In this document: positions 8,595-16,284 of the stretch, in pieces
Layout of the letters: every line of letters begins with the position of its first letter
Numbering within the stretch: position 1 is the stretch's first letter
Origin: Clostridia bacterium
GTDB lineage: Bacteria > Bacillota > Clostridia > Christensenellales > Christensenellaceae
Reading direction: 5' to 3'
NCBI GenBank assembly: GCA_014805015.1
Contig: JAAUYQ010000049.1
Location: 64,813 to 109,465, forward strand
Length of the DNA: 44,653 nucleotides
Notes under the pieces: generated by a model
What the model was told of the DNA's origin: nothing
The model's database searches: none
Seen by the model: the letters and a program-made list of their open reading frames with translations, nothing else
Program-made: the position numbers and the translations under genes

Positions 8595-10034
8595 TCAGCT
8601 GTCCTTTGGCGGCGGCACAAGCGGCAGACAGAGCCTGAACGTACTGCCCTCTCCCACCTGCGAATCCACCTCCACGCGGCCGCCGTGCATCAGTGCCACG
8701 CGGCGCACAATGTGCAGACCCAGGCCAGTGCCGCCTGTTTCGCGCGAGCGTGCCTTGTCCACGCGGTAGAAGCGTTCAAAGATGTGCGGCAGGTCCTCCT
8801 TCGGCATGCCGACCCCGTTGTCCCGCACCTGGATGCAGATCTCCTGGCCGCTTTCTGCAGCCGAAATCTCCACGAAACCTTCCGATCCGGAATACTTAAT
8901 CGCATTCTCAATCAGATTGTTCAGTGCCTGACGAAGCTTGAGCGGATCACATTCAAGAGTCAGCTCCGGGGGAACCTTGAGGATAATACGGACCCCCCGC
9001 TGCCGCGCTATCGGTGCGAGCGCGTCGGTGCTTTCCTCCACCGCCCGGGCTACATTGACCTCGGCAATATTGAGCACGGCATTTTCCGTGTCCATCTTTG
9101 AGAGGAGCAGCAGATCCGTGATCAGACGGGTCAGGCGGTCGATTTCCTTGTTGATGTCCGCCAGGAAATCCTTGTAGATCTCCTCGGGCACCTGGTCCTG
9201 GTAAAGCAGCGACTCGACCAGAATCTTCATGGAAGCCAGCGGCGTCTTGAGTTCGTGAGAGGCGTCCGAAACGAACTCACTGCGCTGCACATCCACATTC
9301 TGGAGCCGGTCACACATCATGTTGAAGGTCCGGCCAAGCTCGGCCACTTCACCGCTGCCGGTAACCGCGACTCTGCTGGTCCAGTCCCCGGCCGCAACCC
9401 GCAGCGCAGTCTGCGTCAGCTGCTGAACGGGCCGGGCAATGTAACGCGTGAGGACAATGGTCGCTGCAAGCACGGCAGCCAGTCCCAGCAGAAACACCAT
9501 GAACATATTGCGCTGCAGCATCTCAGCCGTGTCGACAACGTCCTGCACGCTCGTCGAAAACAGCACAGCCCCGATGAGGCTGCCGTCGTGAATAACCGAA
9601 CTCGTGCAGTAAAGTGCCCAGAAAGAGCCGGCGTCGCCCGTGATCCGGTGAAATCCGTATGCTGAGGCTGCATCGCCCTCGAGCACGGTCTCCACTTCGG
9701 GGAACTGCAGAACCATGCCGTTGTATTCAGAGAATGTGTCCGTCTGGACAATGCCAGCGCTGTTCAGGACCAGCATACGGCCGCCGCCGTCCTCATAGCT
9801 GTGCAGGCCGAGATTATACAGTTCACCGGCATCGTACTGCGCCAGATAGCTGCTCACCTGGACGCCCAGTGAGCGCACATTCTTGATCTGTTCCTGAACA
9901 CGTTGATTCAGCAGGTAGCTGTTCAGAATGGAAGAAACCGCGATAAAGGTCAGCCCGTAGGCGATGGCAACCAGCAGAATGTTGGCGAGGACAAATCGCC
10001 ACCGGATTGAGTGCAGCGCGTTGCGGAGTCTCAA
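8595..10034 (-). CDS. Membrane sensor histidine kinase, WalK/PhoR-like without a PAS domain
   Basis: In this 479-residue protein, TM1 spans ~13-36 and TM2 ~176-198. The ~140-residue extracellular sensor resembles a single Cache/PAS-like fold. A HAMP linker follows (IARPVQQLTQTALRVAAGDW), then the HisKA helix with phosphoacceptor His260 (SDASHELKTPLAS), and an ATPase domain with N (NLIENAIKYS), G1 (DNGVGMP), F (FERFYR) and G2 (GGTGLGLHIV) boxes. It should phosphorylate the regulator encoded two genes upstream. Classical WalK has an extra cytoplasmic PAS domain, which is missing here. The only in-frame start is TTG at 10034, 15 bases after the small ORF, with a poor ribosome site. Translational coupling is likely. 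Confidence 0.92.
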   Translation of the reverse strand: MRLRNALHSIRWRFVLANILLVAIAYGLTFIAVSSILNSYLLNQRVQEQIKNVRSLGVQVSSYLAQYDAGELYNLGLHSYEDGGGRMLVLNSAGIVQTDTFSEYNGMVLQFPEVETVLEGDAASAYGFHRITGDAGSFWALYCTSSVIHDGSLIGAVLFSTSVQDVVDTAEMLQRNMFMVFLLGLAAVLAATIVLTRYIARPVQQLTQTALRVAAGDWTSRVAVTGSGEVAELGRTFNMMCDRLQNVDVQRSEFVSDASHELKTPLASMKILVESLLYQDQVPEEIYKDFLADINKEIDRLTRLITDLLLLSKMDTENAVLNIAEVNVARAVEESTDALAPIARQRGVRIILKVPPELTLECDPLKLRQALNNLIENAIKYSGSEGFVEISAAESGQEICIQVRDNGVGMPKEDLPHIFERFYRVDKARSRETGGTGLGLHIVRRVALMHGGRVEVDSQVGEGSTFRLCLPLVPPPKDS

Positions 10035-10049
10035 GGCCAGGCCGTTTTT

Positions 10050-10298
10050 CTAGCCGAACAGACGGCCGATAAGCTCCTGCCCGCCCGCGTCGCCGCTGAC
10101 TGCACCCGGAGCGGGCTGGTCGAGCCAGTTCTGGAGACGCGCGATCTGTGCACCAAGCGGCTCGCTGCCGTCCTGTTCGTCCAGATGATCCAGCACATCA
10201 ATGACACCCAGCACAAGCCGGGCGTCGGCAATCGCTGCCTGGCGGTCCAGCGCAGCGGGACTGAGCGGCACGGTCCTGCCGGCAGGTTGGTTAATCAA
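10050..10298 (-). CDS. Small protein of unknown function between regulator and kinase
   Basis: The 82-residue ORF has no family I recognise and no signal or membrane segment. It is predicted helical and acidic in the middle (ADARLVLGVIDVLDHLDEQD). I place the start at TTG 10298 because AGGAGG at 10308-10313 sits nine bases upstream and overlaps the TAG stop of the response regulator (10312-10314), which implies coupled translation. An ATG at 10325 is open but lies upstream of that ribosome site. It could be a connector that tunes phosphotransfer, but that is a guess from position. The coupled ribosome site makes it likely to be translated. Confidence 0.6.
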   Translation of the reverse strand: MINQPAGRTVPLSPAALDRQAAIADARLVLGVIDVLDHLDEQDGSEPLGAQIARLQNWLDQPAPGAVSGDAGGQELIGRLFG

Positions 10299-10311
10299 AA
10301 GTCGGTACCTC

Positions 10312-10998
10312 CTAGATGTCGGCAAAGTAGTAGCCGACGCCCCACTTTGTCAGTATGTATTCGGGCTTGGCGGGATTACGCTCAATCTTTTCGCGCAGCC
10401 GGCGGATATGAACGTCCACTGTACGCGCATCGCCCTGGTGCTTCCAGATCTTGCCAAGCAGCACGTCACGTGGAAATACCTGACCCCGGTTCGAGATAAA
10501 GAGGTTCAGCAGATCAAATTCCTTGGCCGTGAGATCCACTTCGCGGCCGTCAATTTCCACAGTGCGGTTGGCCAGCGAAATCTTCAGATCCTGGATACGG
10601 ACCACCTGTGCGGTGATGGCTGCTTTCATTGCCGCCGTGCGCCGCAGCAGACTCTTGATACGCGCTTTCAGCTCGAGCATGTTAAACGGCTTGGTGAGAT
10701 AATCATCGGCTCCGATTTCCAGACCCATGATTTTGTCCATGTCGTCGCCCTTGGCAGTCAGCATGATGATCGGCACATCCGACTGGGCCCGCAGGAGCTG
10801 ACAGACCTCCATTCCGTCCCGTTTCGGAAGCATCAGATCCAGCAGCACGAGATCATGCTTGGCCGGATCGAATTTCTCCATAGCCTCCTCACCGTCGTAG
10901 GCCACATCGATATCATATCCTTCCAGCTGCTGCAGGTTGTACTGAAGGCCTTTGACCATAGACGGTTCGTCATCCACAACCAAAATGCTTCTCGGCAC
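10312..10998 (-). CDS. walR: OmpR-family response regulator, WalR-like
   Basis: The 228-residue protein has a receiver domain (residues 4-118) with acidic pocket DDE, phosphoacceptor Asp54 in VLLDLMLP, T/K switch residues in MLTAKG and DYLTKPF, and a C-terminal winged helix (residues ~130-225). The recognition region (ARTVDVHIRRLREKIE...GVGYYF) is very like WalR of Bacillus (VRTVDVTVRRLREKIE). WalR controls cell-wall hydrolase genes by binding TGTWAH-N5-TGTWAH. Matching sites occur at both NlpC/P60 genes in this window. The start is GTG 10998, preceded by TAGGAGAG. It is the first gene of the operon, and a half site TGTTAT lies at 11018-11023. The symbol is assigned by similarity; ResD or PhoP homology is the alternative. 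Confidence 0.85.
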   Translation of the reverse strand: MPRSILVVDDEPSMVKGLQYNLQQLEGYDIDVAYDGEEAMEKFDPAKHDLVLLDLMLPKRDGMEVCQLLRAQSDVPIIMLTAKGDDMDKIMGLEIGADDYLTKPFNMLELKARIKSLLRRTAAMKAAITAQVVRIQDLKISLANRTVEIDGREVDLTAKEFDLLNLFISNRGQVFPRDVLLGKIWKHQGDARTVDVHIRRLREKIERNPAKPEYILTKWGVGYYFADI

Positions 10999-11064
10999 TG
11001 TTCTCTCCTAAATAATATGTTATGTCTCTGCGGCCTGCGGCCGCAGGGTTCGCCTGTCCTGTCC

Positions 11065-11139
11065 GGGACACTCCACAGTGTCCCAAAGATTAGTATACCA
11101 CAGGGGTGCCCGCACTCCACAGCTGGTTATCTGCGGGCA
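11065..11139. promoter_or_regulatory. Two perfect inverted repeats in the divergent intergenic region
   Basis: GGGACACT-CCAC-AGTGTCCC at 11065-11084, and TGCCCGCA (11107-11114) with TGCGGGCA (11132-11139), lie between the leftward regulator operon and the rightward amidohydrolase gene. Neither is followed by a T run, so they are more likely operators or RNA hairpins than terminators. A smaller CCTGCGGCCGCAGG palindrome lies nearby at 11034-11047. Confidence 0.35.
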
Positions 11140-11184
11140 TGCGCCGTACAATTGAGTACGGTCAGCATAGCAAAGGAGCAGCAG

Positions 11185-11994
11185 ATGATCATCGACATGC
11201 ACGTTCACATCTTCGCGGACACCCTCGCACCGCGTGTCCTCGCACAGCTCGAGCAAATGTCCGGACTCACGGCCGTAACCGACCTCACAGAGGCGGATAC
11301 ACGGATGCGGCTTCGCGAATGGGGCATCGACATCGGCGTTATGATGCCGATCGCCACCAAACCCTCGCAGCAGCGGACGATCAACGACTGGGCAGCCGGT
11401 CTGCAGGGCGGCTCCCTGCTCAGCTTCGGCACGGTGCACCCGGCTGCCGCGGACGCCGGCGCTGAACTGCGCCGCATCCGTAAGCTCGGTCTGCACGGCG
11501 TCAAGCTGCATCCGGACTATCAGCAGTTCGAGGCAGACGACCGCAGTGTCTATCCGCTGTATGAACTTGCCGCTGAGCTGGATCTGCCGCTGCTCTTTCA
11601 CGCCGGCTTTGATCCGGTGTCACCTTCCCACAGTCACTGCCGGCCGGAGCAGCTTGCGCGCATCAGCCGTGACCTGCCGGACCTGACCGTCATTGCAGGC
11701 CACCTGGGCGGCAACTGCATGTATGAAGAATCCCTCAGACACCTGGCCGGACGCGACATATACCTGGACATTTCTCTGGCACCGCAGTTTATCTCGCATG
11801 AGCAGTTCTCCGAGCTCATCGGCCGTCACGATCCGGAAAGAGTCCTGTTCGCCAGCGACTGTCCCTGGACGAATCCAGCCCAGGAAAAAGAATGGGTGGA
11901 ACGTCTTCCCGCGGGAAAGGGCATCAAGGAGCGCATTTTCTGGCGGAATGCAGCCGAGCTGCTCAGAATTCAGTCCGCAAAATCCGGAATGTAG
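11185..11994 (+). CDS. Metal-dependent amidohydrolase of the amidohydrolase_2 (ACMSD-like) family
   Basis: This 269-residue TIM-barrel hydrolase or decarboxylase has the metal ligands of the family: H-x-H in MIIDMHVHIF, the His in KLHPDYQ, a His in LFHAGF or IAGHLGG, and the late Asp in FASDCPW. PF04909 members include ACMSD and many uncharacterised hydrolases, so the substrate is unknown. ATG 11185 follows AAGGAG at 11173-11178. The much longer open frame upstream (from 10201) is antisense to the regulator and is not credible. The 3' end overlaps the convergent radical SAM gene by 25 bp. Confidence 0.87.
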   Translation: MIIDMHVHIFADTLAPRVLAQLEQMSGLTAVTDLTEADTRMRLREWGIDIGVMMPIATKPSQQRTINDWAAGLQGGSLLSFGTVHPAAADAGAELRRIRKLGLHGVKLHPDYQQFEADDRSVYPLYELAAELDLPLLFHAGFDPVSPSHSHCRPEQLARISRDLPDLTVIAGHLGGNCMYEESLRHLAGRDIYLDISLAPQFISHEQFSELIGRHDPERVLFASDCPWTNPAQEKEWVERLPAGKGIKERIFWRNAAELLRIQSAKSGM

Positions 11995-12887
11995 TCCCGA
12001 GTGGCGCTTTCCGGCCCCTGAGTAAACAGCACTTCAAAACCGAGGCTGGCAGCCGCGGCCGCTGCGCGCTCGTATTCGGCAGCGGAAACTGTCCGCTGCA
12101 GCTCCGGGAAGGCCTCCGCTCCAGGCACCGGGGTGTACTGCCGCATCAGGCTCACCCACAGATCCGTTCCATAGGTATCACTCAGATAGCGCAGAATGCG
12201 CACAGCATCGCCGGCACGGCCGGGCAGGAGCAGGTGCCGCACAAGAACTCCGCTTCTCATCGTGCCGTCTGCTGCCGTCCGGCACTGCGGCTGCTGCTGC
12301 ACCATTTCCCGCAGGGCCAGCTTGGCCTGACGGCGATATCCTCGGGCTCCTGAATAACGTTCGGCTGCCTCATCCGACCAGTACTTGAAGTCCGGCAGAT
12401 AAATGTCTACAGTCCCGGCAAGCAGATGCAGCGTCTCCACCGTCTCGTAGCCGCTCGTGTTCCAGACAACCGGAACCTTAAGGCCCCGATCCCGCGCCCA
12501 ACGGACCGCCTCCACAATCTGCGGCACATACGGCGTGCCGGTCACCAGGTCAATATTGCTGGCACCGCGCTCTTCCAGGAACAGAAAAATGTCGGCAAGC
12601 TCTCCTGCCGAGACTTCTCTCCCAGCGTTTCCCCGGCTGATTTCATAGTTCTGGCAGTAGGCGCACCCGAGCGGACAGCCGGCAAAAAAGACGGCTCCGG
12701 CGCCCCCGGCGCCGCTCAGCGGCGGCTCCTCCCAGAAGTGCAGATCGGCAAGTGCTACGCGGACGCCGGCGCCTGCACCGCACAGGCCCAGTCCTCCAGC
12801 CTGCCGCCGCGCTCCGCAGCGGCGCGGGCAGAGAGTGCACTCAGCTGGCCCGCGCATGATCAAACTGCAGAGCATAATAGCGTGCAT
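11970..12887 (-). CDS. Radical SAM protein, PflX-like (pyruvate formate-lyase activase homologue)
   Basis: The 305-residue protein has the radical SAM cluster motif C-x3-C-x2-C in AGCPLGCAYCQN and an N-terminal Cys group (CTLCPRRCGA...GLCG) typical of the PflX group (COG1313). SAM-binding parts such as the VTGTPYVPQ and VVWNTSGYE segments are present. These proteins bind a 4Fe-4S cluster and cleave SAM to a 5'-deoxyadenosyl radical; no substrate is known. GGAGG stands five bases before ATG 12887, within the ABC transporter gene, giving a 47-bp overlap. An alternative start at 12857 (MRGPAECTLC) fits the family length but has no ribosome site. It is translated after the ABC transporter. Confidence 0.85.
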   Translation of the reverse strand: MHAIMLCSLIMRGPAECTLCPRRCGARRQAGGLGLCGAGAGVRVALADLHFWEEPPLSGAGGAGAVFFAGCPLGCAYCQNYEISRGNAGREVSAGELADIFLFLEERGASNIDLVTGTPYVPQIVEAVRWARDRGLKVPVVWNTSGYETVETLHLLAGTVDIYLPDFKYWSDEAAERYSGARGYRRQAKLALREMVQQQPQCRTAADGTMRSGVLVRHLLLPGRAGDAVRILRYLSDTYGTDLWVSLMRQYTPVPGAEAFPELQRTVSAAEYERAAAAAASLGFEVLFTQGPESATRDYIPDFAD

Positions 12888-14586
12888 AGATGCCTCCGTG
12901 CTGCATCAGCTGCTCGTGCGTCCCGACATCCACAATGCGGGCCCCGTCCATCACAACAATGCGGTCCGCGCTGCGTATTGTCGAGAGCCTGTGCGCAATC
13001 ACGATTGTCGTGCGGCCCTCCGAGAGTTTCTCGAGAGCCTTCTGGATATGGAGTTCACTCTCATTGTCCAGAGCCGACGTGGCTTCATCGAGAATCAGGA
13101 TCTTCGGATCCTTGAGAAAAACCCGTGCGATCGCGATCCGCTGTTTCTGTCCGCCGGACAGACGCACGCCGCCTTCGCCGACCGGTGTCGCGTAGCCGTC
13201 CGGCAGCGACTGAATGAACGCGTGGATATTCGCGCTCCTCGCAGCTGCCTCAATTTCGCTCTGGCTGGCTCCGGGGCGGCCGTAGGCGATATTGTCCCCG
13301 ATCGTACCGTTGAACAGGTACACGTCCTGCTGCACAATGCCGATGCTGCCGCGCAGCGACCGAACCGTGACGTCATTCACATTGATCCCGTCTACGAGCA
13401 CTTCGCCACCCGTCGCGTCATAGAACCGCGGGATCAGCGAACAGAGCGTGGTTTTTCCGGCCCCCGATGGCCCCACAAGCGCATACGTCTGTCCGGCTGG
13501 AATCTCAAGGCTGATTCCGTTCAGCACAAGAGCGTCGTCGTCCGCATAGTGAAAATCGACGTTGCGGAAAGTAATGGCGCCGCGGACGTCGGCGAGCGGC
13601 ACGGCGTGCCTGCTGTCGCGGATGTCAGGTTCCACGGCCAGAATCTCTGCAAAACGTCGAAAACCCGCAAACCCCTTCTGGAATGTCTCCGTGAAGTTGA
13701 TCAGCACCTCGATCGGGGCCATGAAGATTCCGATGTAGAGCGCATAAATCGCCAGTTCATGGATCTGCAGGGTTCCCTGCGCTATAAAGTAGCCGCCCGA
13801 CACAAGCACTGTTGTATACAGCAGGCCGGCAAAGAGGCCGTTGCCGGCGTGGAAGGCCGCCATCACTTTGTACGTATTGGTCTTCGACTCCAGAAACTCG
13901 CCGTTGCTGCGGGCAAACTTGCGGCGCTCATACGGCTCGTTGCCAAAGCTCTGGACAACACGGATGCCGCTCAGACTGTCCTTGACACGGGAGTTGATAC
14001 CGGAAATTTTGCGTCGGTTGTCCATAAATGCTTCCCGCATCCGGCTGTTCTGCATCAGCGAGAAAGCGATCATGCCGGCGGTCACTGCGAGAAGAATCAG
14101 CGTCATCGGCACGTTAATCAGCATCAGGAGCACAAACGAACCGGCGATCTTCAGGCCGGAAATCACGTAGTTTTCCGGTCCGTGGTGGGCCAGTTCAGAG
14201 ATGTCAAACAGATCGGAGACCATCCGGCTGGTAAGGTCGCCCGTATCATGTCCGTCGTAATATGAGAAGCTCAGGCGCTGCAGCTGATCGAACAGGTCCT
14301 CCCGCATGTCTGTCTCCATCCGGGCACCCATAATGTGGCCCCAGGACGTGATGAAATACTGGCAGGCATAGCGGACCAGATACATGGCAACCATAGCCAC
14401 GGCTATGATCCAGAGCAGACGCACAATCTCCGCCCCAGACCGCTGAAACAATCCGCTCTGGACCACATTGAGGATCTGCGGAAACGCCAGATCAATAGCC
14501 GATACAATAATTGCGCAGATCATGTCCGTGATGAAGAGCTTCCAGTAGGGCCTGTAGTAGGCCGCAAACTGTCTGAACAGTCTCAT
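12841..14586 (-). CDS. ABC exporter, fused permease and ATPase (MsbA/MdlB-like half transporter)
   Basis: The 581 residues comprise six membrane helices (~15-310), including the coupling region DLTSRMVSDL, and a nucleotide-binding domain (~335-575). The latter has Walker A GPSGAGKTT, the Q-loop in GIVQQDVYLF, signature LSGGQKQRIAIAR, Walker B ILILDEATSALD and switch His in IVIAHRLST. It should act as a homodimer, or pair with another half transporter, to export lipids, peptides or drugs. The substrate is unknown. ATG 14586 follows AAGGAGGAATCAG; the frame open to 14661 lacks a signal. The radical SAM gene overlaps its 3' end. Confidence 0.92.
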   Translation of the reverse strand: MRLFRQFAAYYRPYWKLFITDMICAIIVSAIDLAFPQILNVVQSGLFQRSGAEIVRLLWIIAVAMVAMYLVRYACQYFITSWGHIMGARMETDMREDLFDQLQRLSFSYYDGHDTGDLTSRMVSDLFDISELAHHGPENYVISGLKIAGSFVLLMLINVPMTLILLAVTAGMIAFSLMQNSRMREAFMDNRRKISGINSRVKDSLSGIRVVQSFGNEPYERRKFARSNGEFLESKTNTYKVMAAFHAGNGLFAGLLYTTVLVSGGYFIAQGTLQIHELAIYALYIGIFMAPIEVLINFTETFQKGFAGFRRFAEILAVEPDIRDSRHAVPLADVRGAITFRNVDFHYADDDALVLNGISLEIPAGQTYALVGPSGAGKTTLCSLIPRFYDATGGEVLVDGINVNDVTVRSLRGSIGIVQQDVYLFNGTIGDNIAYGRPGASQSEIEAAARSANIHAFIQSLPDGYATPVGEGGVRLSGGQKQRIAIARVFLKDPKILILDEATSALDNESELHIQKALEKLSEGRTTIVIAHRLSTIRSADRIVVMDGARIVDVGTHEQLMQHGGIYARYYALQFDHARAS

Positions 14587-14642
14587 CTGATTCCTCCTTT
14601 CCACTGCCGGGCCGCACAGCTGAGCGGGCTTGCGCGGGGCAG

Positions 14643-14684
14643 AGAACGGCTGCCTCTGCACTGAGCGCAGCCGGCAGCCGTTCT
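14643..14684 (-). terminator. Perfect 12-bp hairpin downstream of the PrsA-like gene
   Basis: AGAACGGCTGCC and GGCAGCCGTTCT face each other across 18 bases, between the PrsA-like stop and the ABC transporter start. There is no T run on the minus strand, so it may slow or protect RNA rather than terminate it. Confidence 0.45.
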
Positions 14685-14749
14685 GCTTGTGAAGTTTTCG
14701 CCTGCCTTCTCCTCAGGCACAGCTCCTGCTGGGTGTGGACCCACGCCAG

Positions 14750-15964
14750 CTACTCGGAGCGGAACTCGTGCTTATCGATGACCGCAGCCTCCTGCCAGGC
14801 TGCAACTGCATCGGACCAGTACTCCTTACGCTTGGTCTCCTGCAGTTCATCATGTATCTCCTTGGAGACCTGCGAGTATGGAACGGCTCCCGCCTGGGGC
14901 ACTGCCGCAAACTTGATGATATGATAGCCGTTTCCGGACTCCACGGGCTCCCGGGATATATCTCCGACTTTCTCAAGGGACAGCGCATCCTCTAGAAAAG
15001 CGCTGTCAAACGCAGCACCTTCATAGACCATATAGCCGTCCGGATTGTAAGCGACACCTGGATCCTCGTTGTACCTGGCCACGAGTGCGTCGAAATCAGC
15101 TCCAGCCCGGGCTTCCTGCAGAATCTCCGATGCCTTCTGACGCAGCTCCGCCATGGCCTCTGAACGCAGATCCTCCGCCTGTTCCTCATTCCCGGAGGCC
15201 TCCTGCTCACTTATTTCCGCGGCCACGTCGGACGGGATCTGCACGAGGATATGCTTGACATACCTCGCTTCCTGCTCTGCTTTCTCCGGAACATAGATGA
15301 TGATGTCCGAAGCAGCCACCCGTTCCAGGTAGTCTTCGTAGACAGCATCCGGATCCTCCTGCTCCGCCTCACGCTGGCTGGTTACCGCCTCACTGTAGTA
15401 AGCCTGCACTTCTGCCTCGCTGACGCTGCAGCCGCTCATCACCTCATCGTAGACCCGGTCGAGAATCAGCTGACGCCGGAACTGCTCGCGCAGATTCTCG
15501 GAAGTATAGGCGTACGTATCCACATAGTCTTTGTAGCGCTGTTCCGCCTCTTTGCTGGCCGCATCGCCCTGCAGCGTGCCCTCGGACTCCACATCGGCAG
15601 AAAAACTGGCGCGCAGGTTCTCCAGATAAGAAGAAACTTTGTTATCAATCTCCTCGCTTTCGGCGTCGCTGATCTGGTCGAGACCGTTTTCACCAGCGTA
15701 CTGCAGCATAAGCTCCTGCAGAACCAGCTCATCGATGACGCCGTTCTTGTAGTCCACGGCCTCTGCCAGTCCCAGCGTCGTGGACAGCGACTCATCCGTG
15801 AGGCCATAGTTCGAGAGAAATCCGTTCAGCGCGCGCTGATACTGCTCCCCTGTGATGGCGACATCGTTTACCACCGCAACCGTGCTTGGCGTCGTTGAGC
15901 ATCCCGCAGACGCCAGCACGGCAGCAGCGATCACTGACAGCCAGATACGTTTCAGTGTCTTCAA
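14750..15964 (-). CDS. PrsA-like peptidyl-prolyl cis-trans isomerase lipoprotein (parvulin/SurA type)
   Basis: This 404-residue foldase for secreted proteins has a signal peptide ending in the lipobox ASAGC, an N-terminal SurA-like chaperone region (residues ~30-190, rich in Glu and long helices), and a parvulin domain (~238-375) with RYVKHILVQIP, GADFDALVARYNEDPG and GNGYHIIKF. It should sit on the outer face of the membrane. The start is TTG 15964, preceded by AAGGAGGG at four to five bases, one of the best ribosome sites here. The upstream RNA can form competing hairpins over that site (15968-16003). It lies next to a large secreted repeat protein and an ABC exporter. Confidence 0.9.
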   Translation of the reverse strand: MKTLKRIWLSVIAAAVLASAGCSTTPSTVAVVNDVAITGEQYQRALNGFLSNYGLTDESLSTTLGLAEAVDYKNGVIDELVLQELMLQYAGENGLDQISDAESEEIDNKVSSYLENLRASFSADVESEGTLQGDAASKEAEQRYKDYVDTYAYTSENLREQFRRQLILDRVYDEVMSGCSVSEAEVQAYYSEAVTSQREAEQEDPDAVYEDYLERVAASDIIIYVPEKAEQEARYVKHILVQIPSDVAAEISEQEASGNEEQAEDLRSEAMAELRQKASEILQEARAGADFDALVARYNEDPGVAYNPDGYMVYEGAAFDSAFLEDALSLEKVGDISREPVESGNGYHIIKFAAVPQAGAVPYSQVSKEIHDELQETKRKEYWSDAVAAWQEAAVIDKHEFRSE

Positions 15965-15967
15965 ATT

Positions 15968-16003
15968 CCCTCCTTGCTCGCCGGAGGGTCTTCGGAGCCT
16001 CCC
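15968..16003 (-). promoter_or_regulatory. Possible switch structure over the PrsA-like ribosome site
   Basis: On the minus strand, GGGAGG (15998-16003), CCCTCC (15983-15988) and GGAGGG (15968-15973, the Shine-Dalgarno) occur in order. The middle CCCTCC can pair with either flank. One pairing hides the ribosome site and the other frees it. This is seen from complementarity only. Confidence 0.35.
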
Positions 16004-16050
16004 GCCTGTCTATATAAAAGTACAGGCTGTGCACCGCCTGTCTTACGGAT

Positions 16051-16082
16051 ATTGTAGCGCACGAATGTGACTAAGCTGTGAA
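16051..16082 (-). promoter_or_regulatory. Candidate promoter of the PrsA-like gene with a weak WalR-like box
   Basis: A -10-like TACAAT (16051-16056, minus strand) is overlapped upstream by TGTGAC-TAAGC-TGTGAA on the plus strand (16066-16082). Each half differs from the WalR half site TGTWAH at one position. Confidence 0.3.
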
Positions 16083-16097
16083 TTGGAAGTGAACAAG

Positions 16098-16150
16098 AAG
16101 AAAAAAAGAACCGCTCCGGCTCGGAAGCGATTCTGAAAAGTGGCGGTTCT
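16098..16150 (-). terminator. Terminator of the dockerin repeat gene
   Basis: AGAACCGC (16107-16114) pairs with GCGGTTCT (16143-16150), with further pairing inside. On the minus strand the stem is followed by a T-rich run. The rest of the gap from 16151 to 16284 shows nothing else. Confidence 0.75.
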
Positions 16151-16284
16151 GATCAGGCCCCGGTCTGCAGGCCGCGCAGGCTGACAGAAAGTCCTCAGTA
16201 CTTCCAGCCCAGTCACATGGACCGGACACATAAAGCGCTCCCTGACCAGAACCTCCAGGTATGGAGTTCGTGCAAGACTATCTG

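Noticed and set aside
11060..11090. Third MITE copy suggested by GTGTCCCAAAG
   Set aside because: Only a few bases match the element ends, and no body sequence follows.
10201..11184. Long rightward extension of the amidohydrolase frame
   Set aside because: It is antisense to the regulator; a clear ribosome site and the family start place the gene at 11185.
14643..14684. Strong intrinsic terminator call for the 12-bp hairpin
   Set aside because: There is no T run after the stem on the relevant strand, so I list it only as a possible terminator or stabilising hairpin.
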